This document shows, in pieces, positions 41,986-50,488 of a stretch of DNA of 64,000 nt. The notes below the pieces were generated by a model. It was not told the DNA's origin, ran no database searches, and saw nothing but the letters and a program-made list of their open reading frames with translations. Position 1 is the first letter of the stretch. Every line of letters begins with the position of its first letter. This DNA is from Paracoccus seriniphilus. GTDB lineage: Bacteria > Pseudomonadota > Alphaproteobacteria > Rhodobacterales > Rhodobacteraceae. The translations under genes and the position numbers were made by a program. The stretch covers positions 1,408,501 through 1,472,500 of the forward strand of contig NZ_CP067129.1 in assembly GCF_028553745.1 (NCBI RefSeq), in the 5' to 3' direction.

Positions 41986-42222
41986 TTGACGAAACTCACA
42001 AAAAGCAATCTGTTCAAGGTGTATGACTCGAAACCGGAAACCCCGATGGATAAGACGACGCGTGTCGTCAGGCAAATGGTCGATGAAGAAGCGGAACAAC
42101 GACAAGCCAAGAATTCCCGACTGCGCAATGCTCGCCTTGAAAGAGAAGCACACACGCCACCTGTATCAAAAGATTCAGCAGCGTCTAAATCGCGTCGCTC
42201 GAAAGCCGCTTCCACCCGGTAG
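41986..42222 (+). CDS. Small basic helical protein
   Basis: 78 aa from a TTG at 41986 (or 58 aa from the ATG at 42046). Contains MDKTTRVVRQMVDEEAEQRQ and a Lys/Arg/Ser-rich tail, predicted mostly helical and charged. Similar short proteins occur widely in Rhodobacterales, with no known function. Confidence 0.6.
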   Translation: MTKLTKSNLFKVYDSKPETPMDKTTRVVRQMVDEEAEQRQAKNSRLRNARLEREAHTPPVSKDSAASKSRRSKAASTR

Positions 42223-42348
42223 TCAAACTTCGGCGGCTCTGTTTGCGTGATGTGCACCGCCGGGCAATGGCCACTTCAATTTGGCGGGAATCGGCCAGGG
42301 CTGCTCCCAGAACTTCCAATCGTCCCTGCCGATCACAAGGAACCATCC

Positions 42349-42630
42349 ATGACAAACGCAGAGCGATCCCCAGAAAAAAACCACTATATATGCCAGACTT
42401 ATGTTGAAGCGAAGGCTGGGCGCAACGGGCAGACTGGCCTGAAAATTGCCAGGCAGCTCGAATATACCACAGCTTCTGAAGCACAAAACAGAGCCGAACG
42501 AGAGTCTCAATCAGAGGGTTGCGCGGGCGCGGACGCCTACATGGTGACTGAAGATCCGGCCAGTGGAGAAATTGGCGAACCGAGCTTCCTCGTAAGGCTT
42601 GGGAAGGTTCCAGAACTTGACGATTTCTAG
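42349..42630 (+). CDS. Small soluble protein of unknown function
   Basis: 93 aa from an ATG with AAGGA 6 nt upstream. Contains NHYICQTYVEAKAGRNGQTGL and ENxSAEAQ-like helical stretches, ending EPSFLVRLGKVPELDDF. The composition is acidic and not repetitive. No family recognised. Confidence 0.62.
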   Translation: MTNAERSPEKNHYICQTYVEAKAGRNGQTGLKIARQLEYTTASEAQNRAERESQSEGCAGADAYMVTEDPASGEIGEPSFLVRLGKVPELDDF

Positions 42631-42707
42631 AATCCTGAAAATGGCCGCAGTCTATTGGGACTTCCGGCTCTCCATCGGGGCGTGCAGTCTTGGACGGTGA
42701 TCGTGAC

Positions 42708-43541
42708 ATGGCAAAGCGCAGCCGCGCGTCTGGCATGCGCGTCAGCATCGGGTGTCGCCTGCGATACAGCTTCCCGCAGCCGACGCCGCTGATCGCGCTG
42801 CTGAACGTCCACTATTCGCGTTTCGGCGATCTCGAACGCGCCGATCACCTCGTCACCTCGCCCAGCGTGCCGCTGGAAAGCTACCGCGACGGTTTCGGCA
42901 ACTGGTGCACGCGCCTTCTGGCGCCGGCGGGCGAGTTCTGCCTGACAACGGATGGCATCTGCCGCGACAGCGGCCTGCCTGACGCCGCCTCTCCGGGCGC
43001 CTGGCAGCACGCGGTCCAGGATCTGCCTTTCGATACGCTCGTGTTCCTGCAAGGCAGTCGGTATTGCGATACCGACCTTTTGTCCGAGGAAGCATGGAGC
43101 CTGTTCGAGGCCACCGAACCCGGGTGGTCGCGCGTCCAGGCGATCTGCGACTTCGTGCATGGACATGTCCGCTTCGACTACATGCAGGCGAAGGCGACGC
43201 GCACCGCGTCGCAGACCATGGCCGAGGGGCAGGGGGTCTGTCGCGACTTCACCCATCTCGCCGTTGCCCTGTGCCGCTGCATGAACATTCCGGCCCGCTA
43301 CTGCACCGGCTACCTGAGCGATATCGGTGACCCGCTGCCTCACCCGCCGGGGGATTTCGCGGCGTGGATGGAGGTATTCCTCGGGGGCGAATGGCACATG
43401 TTCGATCCGCGCAACAACAAGCCGCGGATCGCAAGAATCCTGAACGCGCGCGGCCGCGATGCCGCCGACGTGCCCCTGACCCAGACATTCGGGCAAAACA
43501 CCCTGACCGAATTCAAGGTCTGGACGGACGAATTGGCCTGA
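42708..43541 (+). CDS. Transglutaminase-like protein 1
   Basis: 277 aa. Transglutaminase-like core with the Cys motif GQGVCRDFTHLAVALCR and the Asp region WHMFDPRNNKPR. The position usually holding the catalytic His (H-A-W-x-E) reads DFAAWMEVF here, so the His is replaced by Ala. Members of this subgroup often vary there, and it may be non-catalytic or use another residue. Start chosen at the ATG at 42708; ATG 42738 (MRVSIGCRLRY) is also plausible. First of a cluster with a second, triad-complete transglutaminase. Confidence 0.85.
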   Translation: MAKRSRASGMRVSIGCRLRYSFPQPTPLIALLNVHYSRFGDLERADHLVTSPSVPLESYRDGFGNWCTRLLAPAGEFCLTTDGICRDSGLPDAASPGAWQHAVQDLPFDTLVFLQGSRYCDTDLLSEEAWSLFEATEPGWSRVQAICDFVHGHVRFDYMQAKATRTASQTMAEGQGVCRDFTHLAVALCRCMNIPARYCTGYLSDIGDPLPHPPGDFAAWMEVFLGGEWHMFDPRNNKPRIARILNARGRDAADVPLTQTFGQNTLTEFKVWTDELA

Positions 43542-43669
43542 CGGCCATTTCCTTTTCGGCGCGCCATCGCAATTCGGCGCGCCAACCCCCATATGTATGA
43601 CACCGCTGCCAATCATCCCGGTCCGACATGGACGAGGAGTTGGCACCGACCAATCAAGGGATTGATGAC

Positions 43670-43807
43670 ATGTCCTTCAAGGACCTCACAGCCAGGGCTG
43701 CGGCCGCAATGAAGCCGACGCCCGCAGAGACCGCGAAGACCCCCGCCGAAAAGACCGAGACCAAGGCCGACGCCAAGGCAACGCCCGCGAAGTCCGGCAC
43801 TTCCTGA
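43670..43807 (+). CDS. Small Lys/Ala/Thr-rich protein
   Basis: 45 aa: starts MSFKDLTARAAAAMKPTPAE and continues with AKTPAEKTETKADAKA. AAGGGA lies 8 nt upstream of the ATG. An in-frame ATG at 43628 would add 14 residues. The low-complexity basic/acidic composition suggests a disordered helical peptide. It sits inside the transglutaminase cluster, where Lys side chains could be substrates for cross-linking (inference). Confidence 0.6.
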   Translation: MSFKDLTARAAAAMKPTPAETAKTPAEKTETKADAKATPAKSGTS

Positions 43808-43883
43808 GACGCGCACAACCCACGCGCCCCATCACCGGGGGCGCGCGGATTACCCCACAGCACCAAGGGAGAGGATCAAGCCA

Positions 43884-44417
43884 ATGGAAGATCTGACGAG
43901 CAAGTCCGTTGCGGTCTTTTCCCGACCGTTCACCGTTCTGGGCTTTGCCGAAACGCTCCCGGCGGGAGAGTATGAGATCGAAACGGAGTTGGTTTCACCC
44001 CCGGATCAAGAGGATCCCGAAGCGTGGAAGGCCTCCGTCCTTGTGAAGCTTCACCCCCGGATATCGCATCCCGGACTTGAGCGGACTCTGACCGTTTCCC
44101 TTGCCGAACTCGACCACGCACGTGCGAGGGACAAGCTGACGGGCAAGGCGGTGTCCGACCTTTTTCTCGAGGAAATGCTGGCTGACCCGATGGTGCGCCT
44201 CGTGATGGAGGCCGATGGCGTCTCCGAAGCATATCTGCGGCATCTCTATTCAGGCCGCGGGAGGCCCGATCCCGATCTGAATGTGCCGGCGTCGACGACG
44301 ACCACCCAAAGGAACCGGGGCGATGTGTCAATCCAGGCCGCCGAAAACGAAGGCATGCCTTCAATATCGGAAACACTGTCGCGATCGCTAGGCCGTCAAG
44401 TCGCGGGACAGATTTGA
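43884..44417 (+). CDS. Protein of unknown function in transglutaminase cluster
   Basis: 177 aa. N-terminal beta-rich part [20 protein letters not shown] with EYEIETEL, a helical middle, and a polar C-terminal tail ([10 protein letters not shown]). The N-terminal motif resembles that of the 95-aa protein at 38066. GGGAGAGG precedes the ATG. Its TGA overlaps the next ATG (TGATG), indicating coupling. No known domain. Confidence 0.68.
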   Translation: MEDLTSKSVAVFSRPFTVLGFAETLPAGEYEIETELVSPPDQEDPEAWKASVLVKLHPRISHPGLERTLTVSLAELDHARARDKLTGKAVSDLFLEEMLADPMVRLVMEADGVSEAYLRHLYSGRGRPDPDLNVPASTTTTQRNRGDVSIQAAENEGMPSISETLSRSLGRQVAGQI

Positions 44418-44626
44418 TGTCGGACGAGGCCATGGCCAAAGCCGAACGGCCATACATTGTGACCGTTCGGGCCCGGCGCGACGTTCCGCAGGAACGCCAT
44501 TGCCTGCGGTGCGAAACCCTTTTCTGGAGCGAAGGGTTCGGAGAGCGGATCTGTCGGCGCTGCAAAGGGTTGAACGCCTGGCAAAACGCCGTGCCCGTCA
44601 GTCCGGGCGCATCACGCCGTCGCTGA
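44417..44626 (+). CDS. Small zinc-ribbon protein
   Basis: 69 aa with two CxxC knuckles (CLRCE at about 35 and CRRCK at about 53), a typical single zinc ribbon. It starts within the stop of the preceding gene (TGATG). Part of the transglutaminase cluster. Role unknown; such ribbons usually mediate protein or nucleic-acid contacts. Confidence 0.68.
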   Translation: MSDEAMAKAERPYIVTVRARRDVPQERHCLRCETLFWSEGFGERICRRCKGLNAWQNAVPVSPGASRRR

Positions 44627-44676
44627 TCCACATCGACGCGCGTGCCGTCTTCCTCGAACCACACTGGACCCCCATT

Positions 44677-45600
44677 TTGGCCTGCCTCGACATCGTTCAT
44701 ACCACGACCTACCAATACCGTCATGCGGTCTCTCTCGGACCGCACAGGCTAATGCTGCGTCCGCGCGAAACGCGGGAACTGCGACTGTTCTCGCACGATC
44801 TGTCCATTACGCCGACGGCAGCCGTTACCTGGGCGCATGATGTGGCTGGCAACGCCATCGCCACGGCCATCTTTGACGGTCCGACAGATCATCTGGTGAT
44901 CGAAAGCCGCGCCAGCGTGGAACTGACCGCGCCAGCCTGGCCGGTCTTTGCCATCGCGACCTCGGCCATCCAGTACCCCTTTGTCTACGCCGCCGACGAA
45001 TGGACGGACCTTGGTGCGTTGACGGTGCCACAATACGGCGATGTCGATGGCCGCCTTGCCAGATGGATCGACGGCTTTGTCATGGCGCGTCCGACCGACA
45101 CGCTGTCTTTGCTGAAGGACATCAGCAATGGCGTGTTCATACAGATTTCCTATCAGAGCCGAGATGACGAAGGCACCCAGTCGCCCAACGAGACTCTCGA
45201 AAGGGGATGGGGCTCGTGCCGCGATTTCGCGGTCCTGCTTGCAGAGGCAGCCCGCCGTCTTGGCCTGGGGGCCCGCATCGTCTCGGGCTATCTCTCCGAC
45301 CCCGAAACAAGCCTCGTTGGGTCGGCGGGTTCAGGATCTACACATGCCTGGGTCGAGATATTCATCCCCGGCGCCGGTTGGATTGCCTTCGATCCAACGA
45401 ACCGGAGCGTCGGGTCCGGAAACCTGGTGCCGCTTGCCGTTGCCCGGAACATCGCGCAGGTCACCCCGGTGGCTGGCACGTTCCTTGGTTCGACTTCCGA
45501 TCTTCTTTCGATGGAAGTCGTGGTGAGGGTGAAGAATGCTTCGTCCCCAAACGACTCGTTTCCAGCCCAAAGCGGAAGGGCGGACATCGCGCTTGCCTGA
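44677..45600 (+). CDS. Transglutaminase-like protein 2
   Basis: About 307 aa from a TTG at 44677; homologues typically begin just before [20 protein letters not shown], and no ATG exists nearby. A longer frame to 44500 overlaps the zinc-ribbon gene and is unlikely. N-terminal Bact_transglu_N domain ([15 protein letters not shown]), then the transglutaminase core with a full Cys-His-Asp triad: [26 protein letters not shown]. It probably acts in the cytoplasm, as no signal peptide was seen. Confidence 0.85.
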   Translation: MACLDIVHTTTYQYRHAVSLGPHRLMLRPRETRELRLFSHDLSITPTAAVTWAHDVAGNAIATAIFDGPTDHLVIESRASVELTAPAWPVFAIATSAIQYPFVYAADEWTDLGALTVPQYGDVDGRLARWIDGFVMARPTDTLSLLKDISNGVFIQISYQSRDDEGTQSPNETLERGWGSCRDFAVLLAEAARRLGLGARIVSGYLSDPETSLVGSAGSGSTHAWVEIFIPGAGWIAFDPTNRSVGSGNLVPLAVARNIAQVTPVAGTFLGSTSDLLSMEVVVRVKNASSPNDSFPAQSGRADIALA

Positions 45601-46090
45601 AGAGGTTAAGCAAGGGGTGGCTTGCAGAGCCTAGTCTAAAGAAAATTAATATCAACGGCTTAGCTTCTAGAGAACGTTCGATCCCGGTCCCGTCCCCTCC
45701 GCCATCATCACCATTGCGAACCAGTTCAGGCCGCCCGCCCGAGGCGAAATTTCTCCTGTTTTCAAAGGGGTTTCCGGGTGGGTGCGAACCGCTGAGACGC
45801 GGGTATGCAGCGATTTCCGTCTCTGAATGGCATCCCGTCTCTGGTCGGGCGAACCGCGCCGATTCCGGTTAGGTCGAAAAATTCCTTGCCTTTACAATGT
45901 ACTAATCCGAAACACCGCCAAAACGTTGTGCCCTGTTTTCATCGCTATCGACCGAAACAGAGACCGAACAGGCAGGAGGCGCAGGCCGTAGAACTGGAAC
46001 GGGCGAGCGCGTAGCGGAGCGTTTCCATCGGCAGCGGGTTTGGCGAAACCATTGATGACAAATGCGCATTCCGCCTTTAGCCTGGCCGCG
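45601..46090. other. Intergenic region with tRNA-like 3' end motif
   Basis: No gene in 490 nt. At 45676-45703 the string GTTCGATCCC...CCCTCCGCCA looks like the T-arm and acceptor end of a class II tRNA, without the rest of the tRNA, and may be an attachment-site remnant. The remainder shows no feature. Confidence 0.35.
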
Positions 46091-46927
46091 ATGTCGAAAG
46101 TGCCCTGGACCGATGAAGAAAACGATCTGATCGTCGCGGATTACTTCGCGATGCTTGCCGATGATCTGGCCGGGCGACCCTACAACAAGGCCGAGCATCG
46201 AAGGGCACTCCTACCGCTGCTGAACGACCGCTCGGAGGGATCGATCGAGTTCAAGCACCAGAACATCAGCGCGGTGCTCAAGGGGCTCGGCGAGGACTGG
46301 ATCGCCGGCTACAAACCCGCCTTCAATTTCCAGACATCCCTGATCGACGCCGTAGCGCGGTGGCTGGCGCTACATCCGGATTGGCTGGGCCGGTTGCCTG
46401 GCGCGCGCTCTGCGGACGGCCTGCGCGAGGCCGCGCAGATCTGGATTGGTCCTCCGCCGACGCTCTCCAACCAGCCTCCGCCGCAGGAGCTGGACCAGAT
46501 GCTGCACATCGCCAGGAAGTTCGACGTTGCCGGTCGGGACGAGCGCAACCGCGCTCTCGGCCGTGCCGGCGAAGAGCGCGTGCTGGCACATGAGCACGCC
46601 ACGCTGAAAGCCGCGGGGCGCGATGACCTGGCGCGCAAGGTGCGGTGGGTGTCGGAAGAGGATGGCGACGGTGCGGGCTATGACATCGCCAGCTATGCGC
46701 CCGATGGCCGGCCGCGACTGATCGAGGTGAAGACGACGAACGGCTGGGAGCGCACGCCGTTCCACATCAGCCGCAACGAACTGGCCGTGGCCGAGGAGCT
46801 GCGCAAGGAATGGTGCCTGTTCCGGCTCTACCGGTTTTCCCGCGAGCCCAAAGCCTTCGAACTACGCCCGCCGCTCGACGCCCACGTCTCGCTGATACCG
46901 ACGACGTTTCAGGCGAGCTTTCATTGA
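46091..46927 (+). CDS. DUF3883 domain protein (restriction-endonuclease-like)
   Basis: 278 aa. The N-terminal half begins MSKVPWTDEENDLIVADYFA with RYNKAEHRRALLPLLN-type residues (here PYNKAEHRRALLPLLND) and EFKHQNISAVLKGLG. The C-terminal DUF3883 domain has a PD-(D/E)xK-like core: DGDGAGYDIASY and RLIEVKTTNG (E-x-K). Such proteins occur in defence and DNA-processing contexts. The start at 46091 is supported by domain onset; ATG 46055 and TTG 46040 are in frame. Convergent with a broken serine recombinase. Confidence 0.8.
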   Translation: MSKVPWTDEENDLIVADYFAMLADDLAGRPYNKAEHRRALLPLLNDRSEGSIEFKHQNISAVLKGLGEDWIAGYKPAFNFQTSLIDAVARWLALHPDWLGRLPGARSADGLREAAQIWIGPPPTLSNQPPPQELDQMLHIARKFDVAGRDERNRALGRAGEERVLAHEHATLKAAGRDDLARKVRWVSEEDGDGAGYDIASYAPDGRPRLIEVKTTNGWERTPFHISRNELAVAEELRKEWCLFRLYRFSREPKAFELRPPLDAHVSLIPTTFQASFH

Positions 46928-46930
46928 GGA

Positions 46931-47784
46931 TCACTCAAATACCTTCACCACCTGTTCCTCCCACGGCAGCGAAGCGACGAAGCAAAGGTCGTAGAGGCTG
47001 ATCGCGCAGGGCGCGCGGCGCACGACCAGGCGCTCGAGCCCGTCTTCGCCCACCGTTACGCGCCCCACGAGCAGCTGGACGACGCGGGCCTGCTCGGCCG
47101 AGATCAGCGCCTTCCAGAGATCGTCGAACTGCGTGAGTGCCGCGGTCACGGTGCCTTCATTGAGGTCGGGCCGCTCGTTTTTCAGCTTGCGGGCGGTGCG
47201 CGCGATGATCTCCGGCATGCGCAGCAGCCGCCGGATTTCCCCGATGACCGCTTCCTCGACCATGGCTGCGGGGAGCCGTTGGGGGCCGCGCAGCTCGGCC
47301 GTCGGCCGCTCCTAGATCACGTCCATCGACACGTAGTAGCAGTACCGCTTGTTGTCCTTCCTCGTGTGGTGCGGGGTCATCGCGGCGCCGGTCTCGGTGA
47401 AGATCAGCCCGCGCAGCAGCGCCGGCTCGGTGCTCCGGGAGCGTCCGGCGCGCTGGTTCCGATTGCCGGCCAACACGGCATGCGCGGCGTCCCACAGGTC
47501 CGCATCGACGATGGGCTCGTGCATGCCGGGTTAGGTCTCGCCCTTGTGGGTGATCTCGCCGCGGTAGATGCGGTCGTGGAGCAGCTTGTAGAGCGCCCCG
47601 TGATCGATGGGCCGGCTGCGCTTTGACCGGGTGCCGCGGGCGTTCAGCTCCCGGATCACGGCGGCGGTGGAATCCGACCGCGCGAAGAGCTCGAACATGG
47701 TGCGAATCTGCGCCGCCTCGGCCTCGTTCACGATCAGCTTGCGGTCGACCACGTCGTAGCCGAGCGGCACGTAGCCGCCCATCC
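46931..47784 (-). pseudogene. Large serine recombinase, truncated with two nonsense codons
   Basis: One continuous leftward frame: MGGYVPLGYDVVDRKLIVNE (recombinase domain), YRGEITHKGET-stop (TAA at 47531-47533 where Tyr is usual), MHEPIVDADLWDAAHAVLAG with the zinc-beta-ribbon start, RKDNKRYCYYVSMDVI-stop (TAG at 47312-47314), then the coiled-coil C-terminus EVIGEIRRLLRMPEII-like to 46931. The catalytic N-terminal resolvase domain (Ser nucleophile) is missing, cut at about 47785 by an IS3 remnant. Dead integrase of a former island. Confidence 0.85.
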
Positions 47785-48710
47785 CCGGGACAGCAGGTGT
47801 TTCTCAGGAAGGCGGCAATCTTCTTCGCGGGTCAAAAGCAATGAGATTTCAGTTCATTGCGCATTACCGCGGGGATTTGCCACGCAGCCATTTGTGTCGC
47901 CTGATGCAGGTGACGGATCGTGGTCTTCGGGCCTGACGGCACAGGCCGCCGTCACGCCGCCAACGTCGGGATATGGTGCTCTTGGCGCATGTTCGAGAGC
48001 AGCATTGCTTGAGCCTGGGTAGCTACGGTCGTCCGCGCATGACGCAGGAACTCGATGAACTTGGCATCCATGTCGGGCAACGCCCTGTGGCGCGGATCAT
48101 GCGTGATAACGGCATCCTGGTGCTGCGCAGCCGCAGGTTCAAGCGCACGACCGACAGCAATCACACCTTCAATATCGCGCCCAACCTGTTGCGTCAGGAT
48201 TTCACCGCAAGCGCCCCGAACCAGAAGTGGGCGGGAGAGATCACCTATCTTTGGACCCGCGAGGGATGGGCCTGTCTTGCCGTGATCATCGACCTCTATT
48301 CGCGACGGGTGATCGGATGGGCCGTGAGCAACCGCATGAAACAGGATCTGGCCTTGCGCGCTTTGGACATGGCGATTGCCCTGCGAAAGCCGCCCCCGGG
48401 CTGCATCCACCACACTGATCGCGGCGGCCGATACTGTGCCCACGAGTATCAAAAGCATCTGCGCAAGCACCACTTGGTGCCGTCGATGAGCGGAAAGGGA
48501 AATTGCCATGAAAATTCGGCCGTCGAGAGCTTCTTCAAGTCGCTGAAGGCCGAATTGATCTGGCGCCGGACCTGGCAGACCCGCAGAAAGGTCGAACTGG
48601 CCGCCTTCGAATAAATCAACGGCTTCTACAACCCACGCCGACGGCATTCGGCCATCGGCTGGAAATCACCCGTGGCTTGCGAAAAGATCGCCGCCTAACA
48701 TGAGCTACAC
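47785..48710 (+). mobile_element. IS3-family element 3, left end missing, decayed
   Basis: Begins inside the orfA tail (VFLRKAAIFFAGQKQ, stop 47842-47844) next to the serine recombinase remnant, continues with a full-length but nonsense-bearing orfB, and ends shortly after it, where an ISL3 remnant begins. The left inverted repeat and most of orfA are lost. It belongs to a different IS3 subgroup than the elements at 10288 and 14024. Confidence 0.75.
47841..48699 (+). pseudogene. IS3-family OrfB with two in-frame nonsense codons
   Basis: ATG at 47841, overlapping the orfA stop. The reading MRFQFIAHYRGDLPRSH continues to a TGA at 47934-47936 (consensus Trp), then RRHAANVG-free in-frame sequence RRQRRDMVLLAHVREQHCLS and the rve core. 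A TAA at 48612-48614 interrupts FE-stop-INGFYNPRRRHSAIGW (consensus Tyr). The first catalytic position reads AGEITYL (Glu for the usual Asp). The ends otherwise match full-length OrfB, so decay is by point mutation. Confidence 0.82.
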
Positions 48711-48744
48711 ACCGGAACGAAAACGGTGCAGGTCCAATGCCGCT

Positions 48745-49269
48745 CCAGATCGCAGATCAACGTGCCGTATCTCTGCCCCTTGCGCCATGCCCGGTCGTCC
48801 ATGCCGATGACGCGGAGTTCGCGGGTCGCTGCCACGGTCGTGTCTCGAACGCTCCGCAGGAATGTGTCCTTGCTGAACTGCAGAAGGGGCCGTCCGGCAA
48901 GCGCTTGGGCGGGGCGGCCGCCGAGAGCAAGGCCCAAATGACGGACCAGCCCTTGCAGGCGTGGCGTGCGCCGCGCATGTGACCGGGTTACGGCAGGCGG
49001 AAACCGCTCGGCGAATATCCTGGCAGGGCACGGCATCGAAATCATCGGACCAACAAGACCAGTTCCACCGCCCGGCCATACGCCGGAAGGTCGGCAGGCT
49101 GACGCCGATATCGGCTATGTATATGGCGTGAAACCGTATCACAGCGCGGACAGGTCGCCGCGGTTTTAGCGGAACGGGCGTGGACCCGGATTGTGTTCCC
49201 AATCAGTTCAACCTGTTCGGCACTGAGTCCTGCGGGCCGAAAATCCCCTCGAGAAAACCATGACATCAT
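48745..49269 (-). pseudogene. ISL3-family transposase N-terminal fragment, frameshifted
   Basis: From MSWFSRGDFRPAG near 49269 leftward: SAEQVELIGNTIRVHARS, then zinc-finger CPRCDTVSRHIHSRYRR and YGRAVELVLLVR. After a frameshift near 49040 it continues ARIFAERFPPAVTRSHARRT, then LVRHLGLALGGRPAQ, SKDTFLRSVR, ELRVIGMDDRAWRKGQRYGT and LICDLER. It stops at the boundary with IS3 element 3. The matching C-terminal ISL3 block is at 13686-13919. Confidence 0.82.
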
Positions 49270-49397
49270 CCACAACCTTTTCCCAAGATTGTCGAAATAT
49301 AGCGTCAGCATACCGGAACTGCACCAAATCCGCGTCAGACCCACCTTGGCACATCGATGCCGTCGGAGGGCGGTTACATCATCAAAGCTCCTTTCGA

Positions 49398-50285
49398 CTA
49401 GCGCACATGTTCCCTCAACATCTCGATAAAGATCCTTGCGGGCTGAGATTCCACTTGTGATCCGGGCAGAACCAGCTTCAGTTCGCAAGGAATGCTGGGG
49501 CTGAAGGGGCGGATTTCAATGTCCAGATCCGAATAGGCGTCGGCGGTCAGGAAATCCATGACCGAAACGCCCATCCCGCTGGCGACCAGGCTGCAGATCG
49601 GGCCGGTATAGGTCGATTCCATGATGACATTGGGTTGCACCTCTGCCTCCTTGAAGGCCTGCAGCAGGCGCTTGCGCATGAGGCTGTTCTCGGAAATCAG
49701 CAGCAGCGGAATACCGTCGAGATCCTGTGGCGTGACCTTTTCGCATTTTTCCAGGGGATGGGCCTTGGGCATGACGCAGACAAGGTTTGTCTCGGGCATT
49801 TCGCGGATGACCACCCCGTGCACCTCCGGGGGCAGCAAGGCCAGCCCGATATCGCTTCGGCCTCTTTCGATATGTTCGACGACCTCGGAAGAGGACCCGC
49901 TGCGCAGATTGATGACGACATCGGGACAGCGGGCATGGAAGCTCTTGATCACCTCGGGCAGGAAGAAATAGGAATGGCCCACGATCGCGGCGATGCGCAG
50001 CCGGCGGCGTCGAAATGACCCCAGATCGGTGGCGAATTTGACCATCTGCTCCAGTTCACCATAGCATCTTTCGACCTCGGCATGCAGGGCAATCGCGTCC
50101 TTGGTGGGTTCGATGCGTCCGGCCTGCCTGACGAAAAGCTGCAGCGAATATTCCTCTTCGAGATCGCGGATGAGACGGCTGATGGCCGGCTGGGTGACGC
50201 CCAGCAACTCTCCGGCCAGGGTCATGTTGCCGGTCTGAATCACCGCGCGGAAAGCTTCGATCTGTCTCAGGTTGAAACGCAGCAC
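49398..50285 (-). CDS. LysR-family regulator of the catabolic operon
   Basis: 295 aa from a GTG at 50285 with GGGAGA 8 nt upstream; the next in-frame ATG codons are far upstream and lack conservation. N-terminal wHTH: RFNLRQIEAFRAVIQTGNMT, AGELLGVTQPAISRLIRDLE. LysR substrate-binding domain from about 90. Overall closest in appearance to OccR/NocR-type members. It is transcribed away from the ABC importer gene 203 nt off, the usual arrangement of a LysR regulator and its target, so it likely responds to the imported compound or an intermediate. Confidence 0.9.
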   Translation of the reverse strand: MLRFNLRQIEAFRAVIQTGNMTLAGELLGVTQPAISRLIRDLEEEYSLQLFVRQAGRIEPTKDAIALHAEVERCYGELEQMVKFATDLGSFRRRRLRIAAIVGHSYFFLPEVIKSFHARCPDVVINLRSGSSSEVVEHIERGRSDIGLALLPPEVHGVVIREMPETNLVCVMPKAHPLEKCEKVTPQDLDGIPLLLISENSLMRKRLLQAFKEAEVQPNVIMESTYTGPICSLVASGMGVSVMDFLTADAYSDLDIEIRPFSPSIPCELKLVLPGSQVESQPARIFIEMLREHVR

Positions 50286-50323
50286 GGGCAGAATCTCCCA
50301 TAAAGTTTTGTGATGGGGGAATG

Positions 50324-50337
50324 AAATTATTGAATTT
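50324..50337. promoter_or_regulatory. Candidate LysR operator dyad
   Basis: AAATT-ATTG-AATTT perfect dyad in an AT-rich patch of the divergent intergenic region, 39 bp upstream of the LysR GTG and 152 bp before the importer gene. The position suits a regulator recognition half-site, but LysR boxes (T-N11-A) are common by chance in AT-rich DNA. Confidence 0.35.
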
Positions 50338-50488
50338 GCATTATGCCGATGCTGGGGTGAAACTCCAGACAAATAGGTTTTCCGGGCTGAGATCACATGC
50401 GGTTGATGACCCGATCTGACCGATCGCGAGGAGGCGGTCGCAAGCAGTCGAGGGGAACCTGGAAAGAATACCTGGGAGGAGATATCAG

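Noticed and set aside
46931..47784. Programmed readthrough of stop codons in the serine recombinase
   Set aside because: The catalytic N-terminal domain is physically missing, so the gene is dead whether or not the stops are read through.
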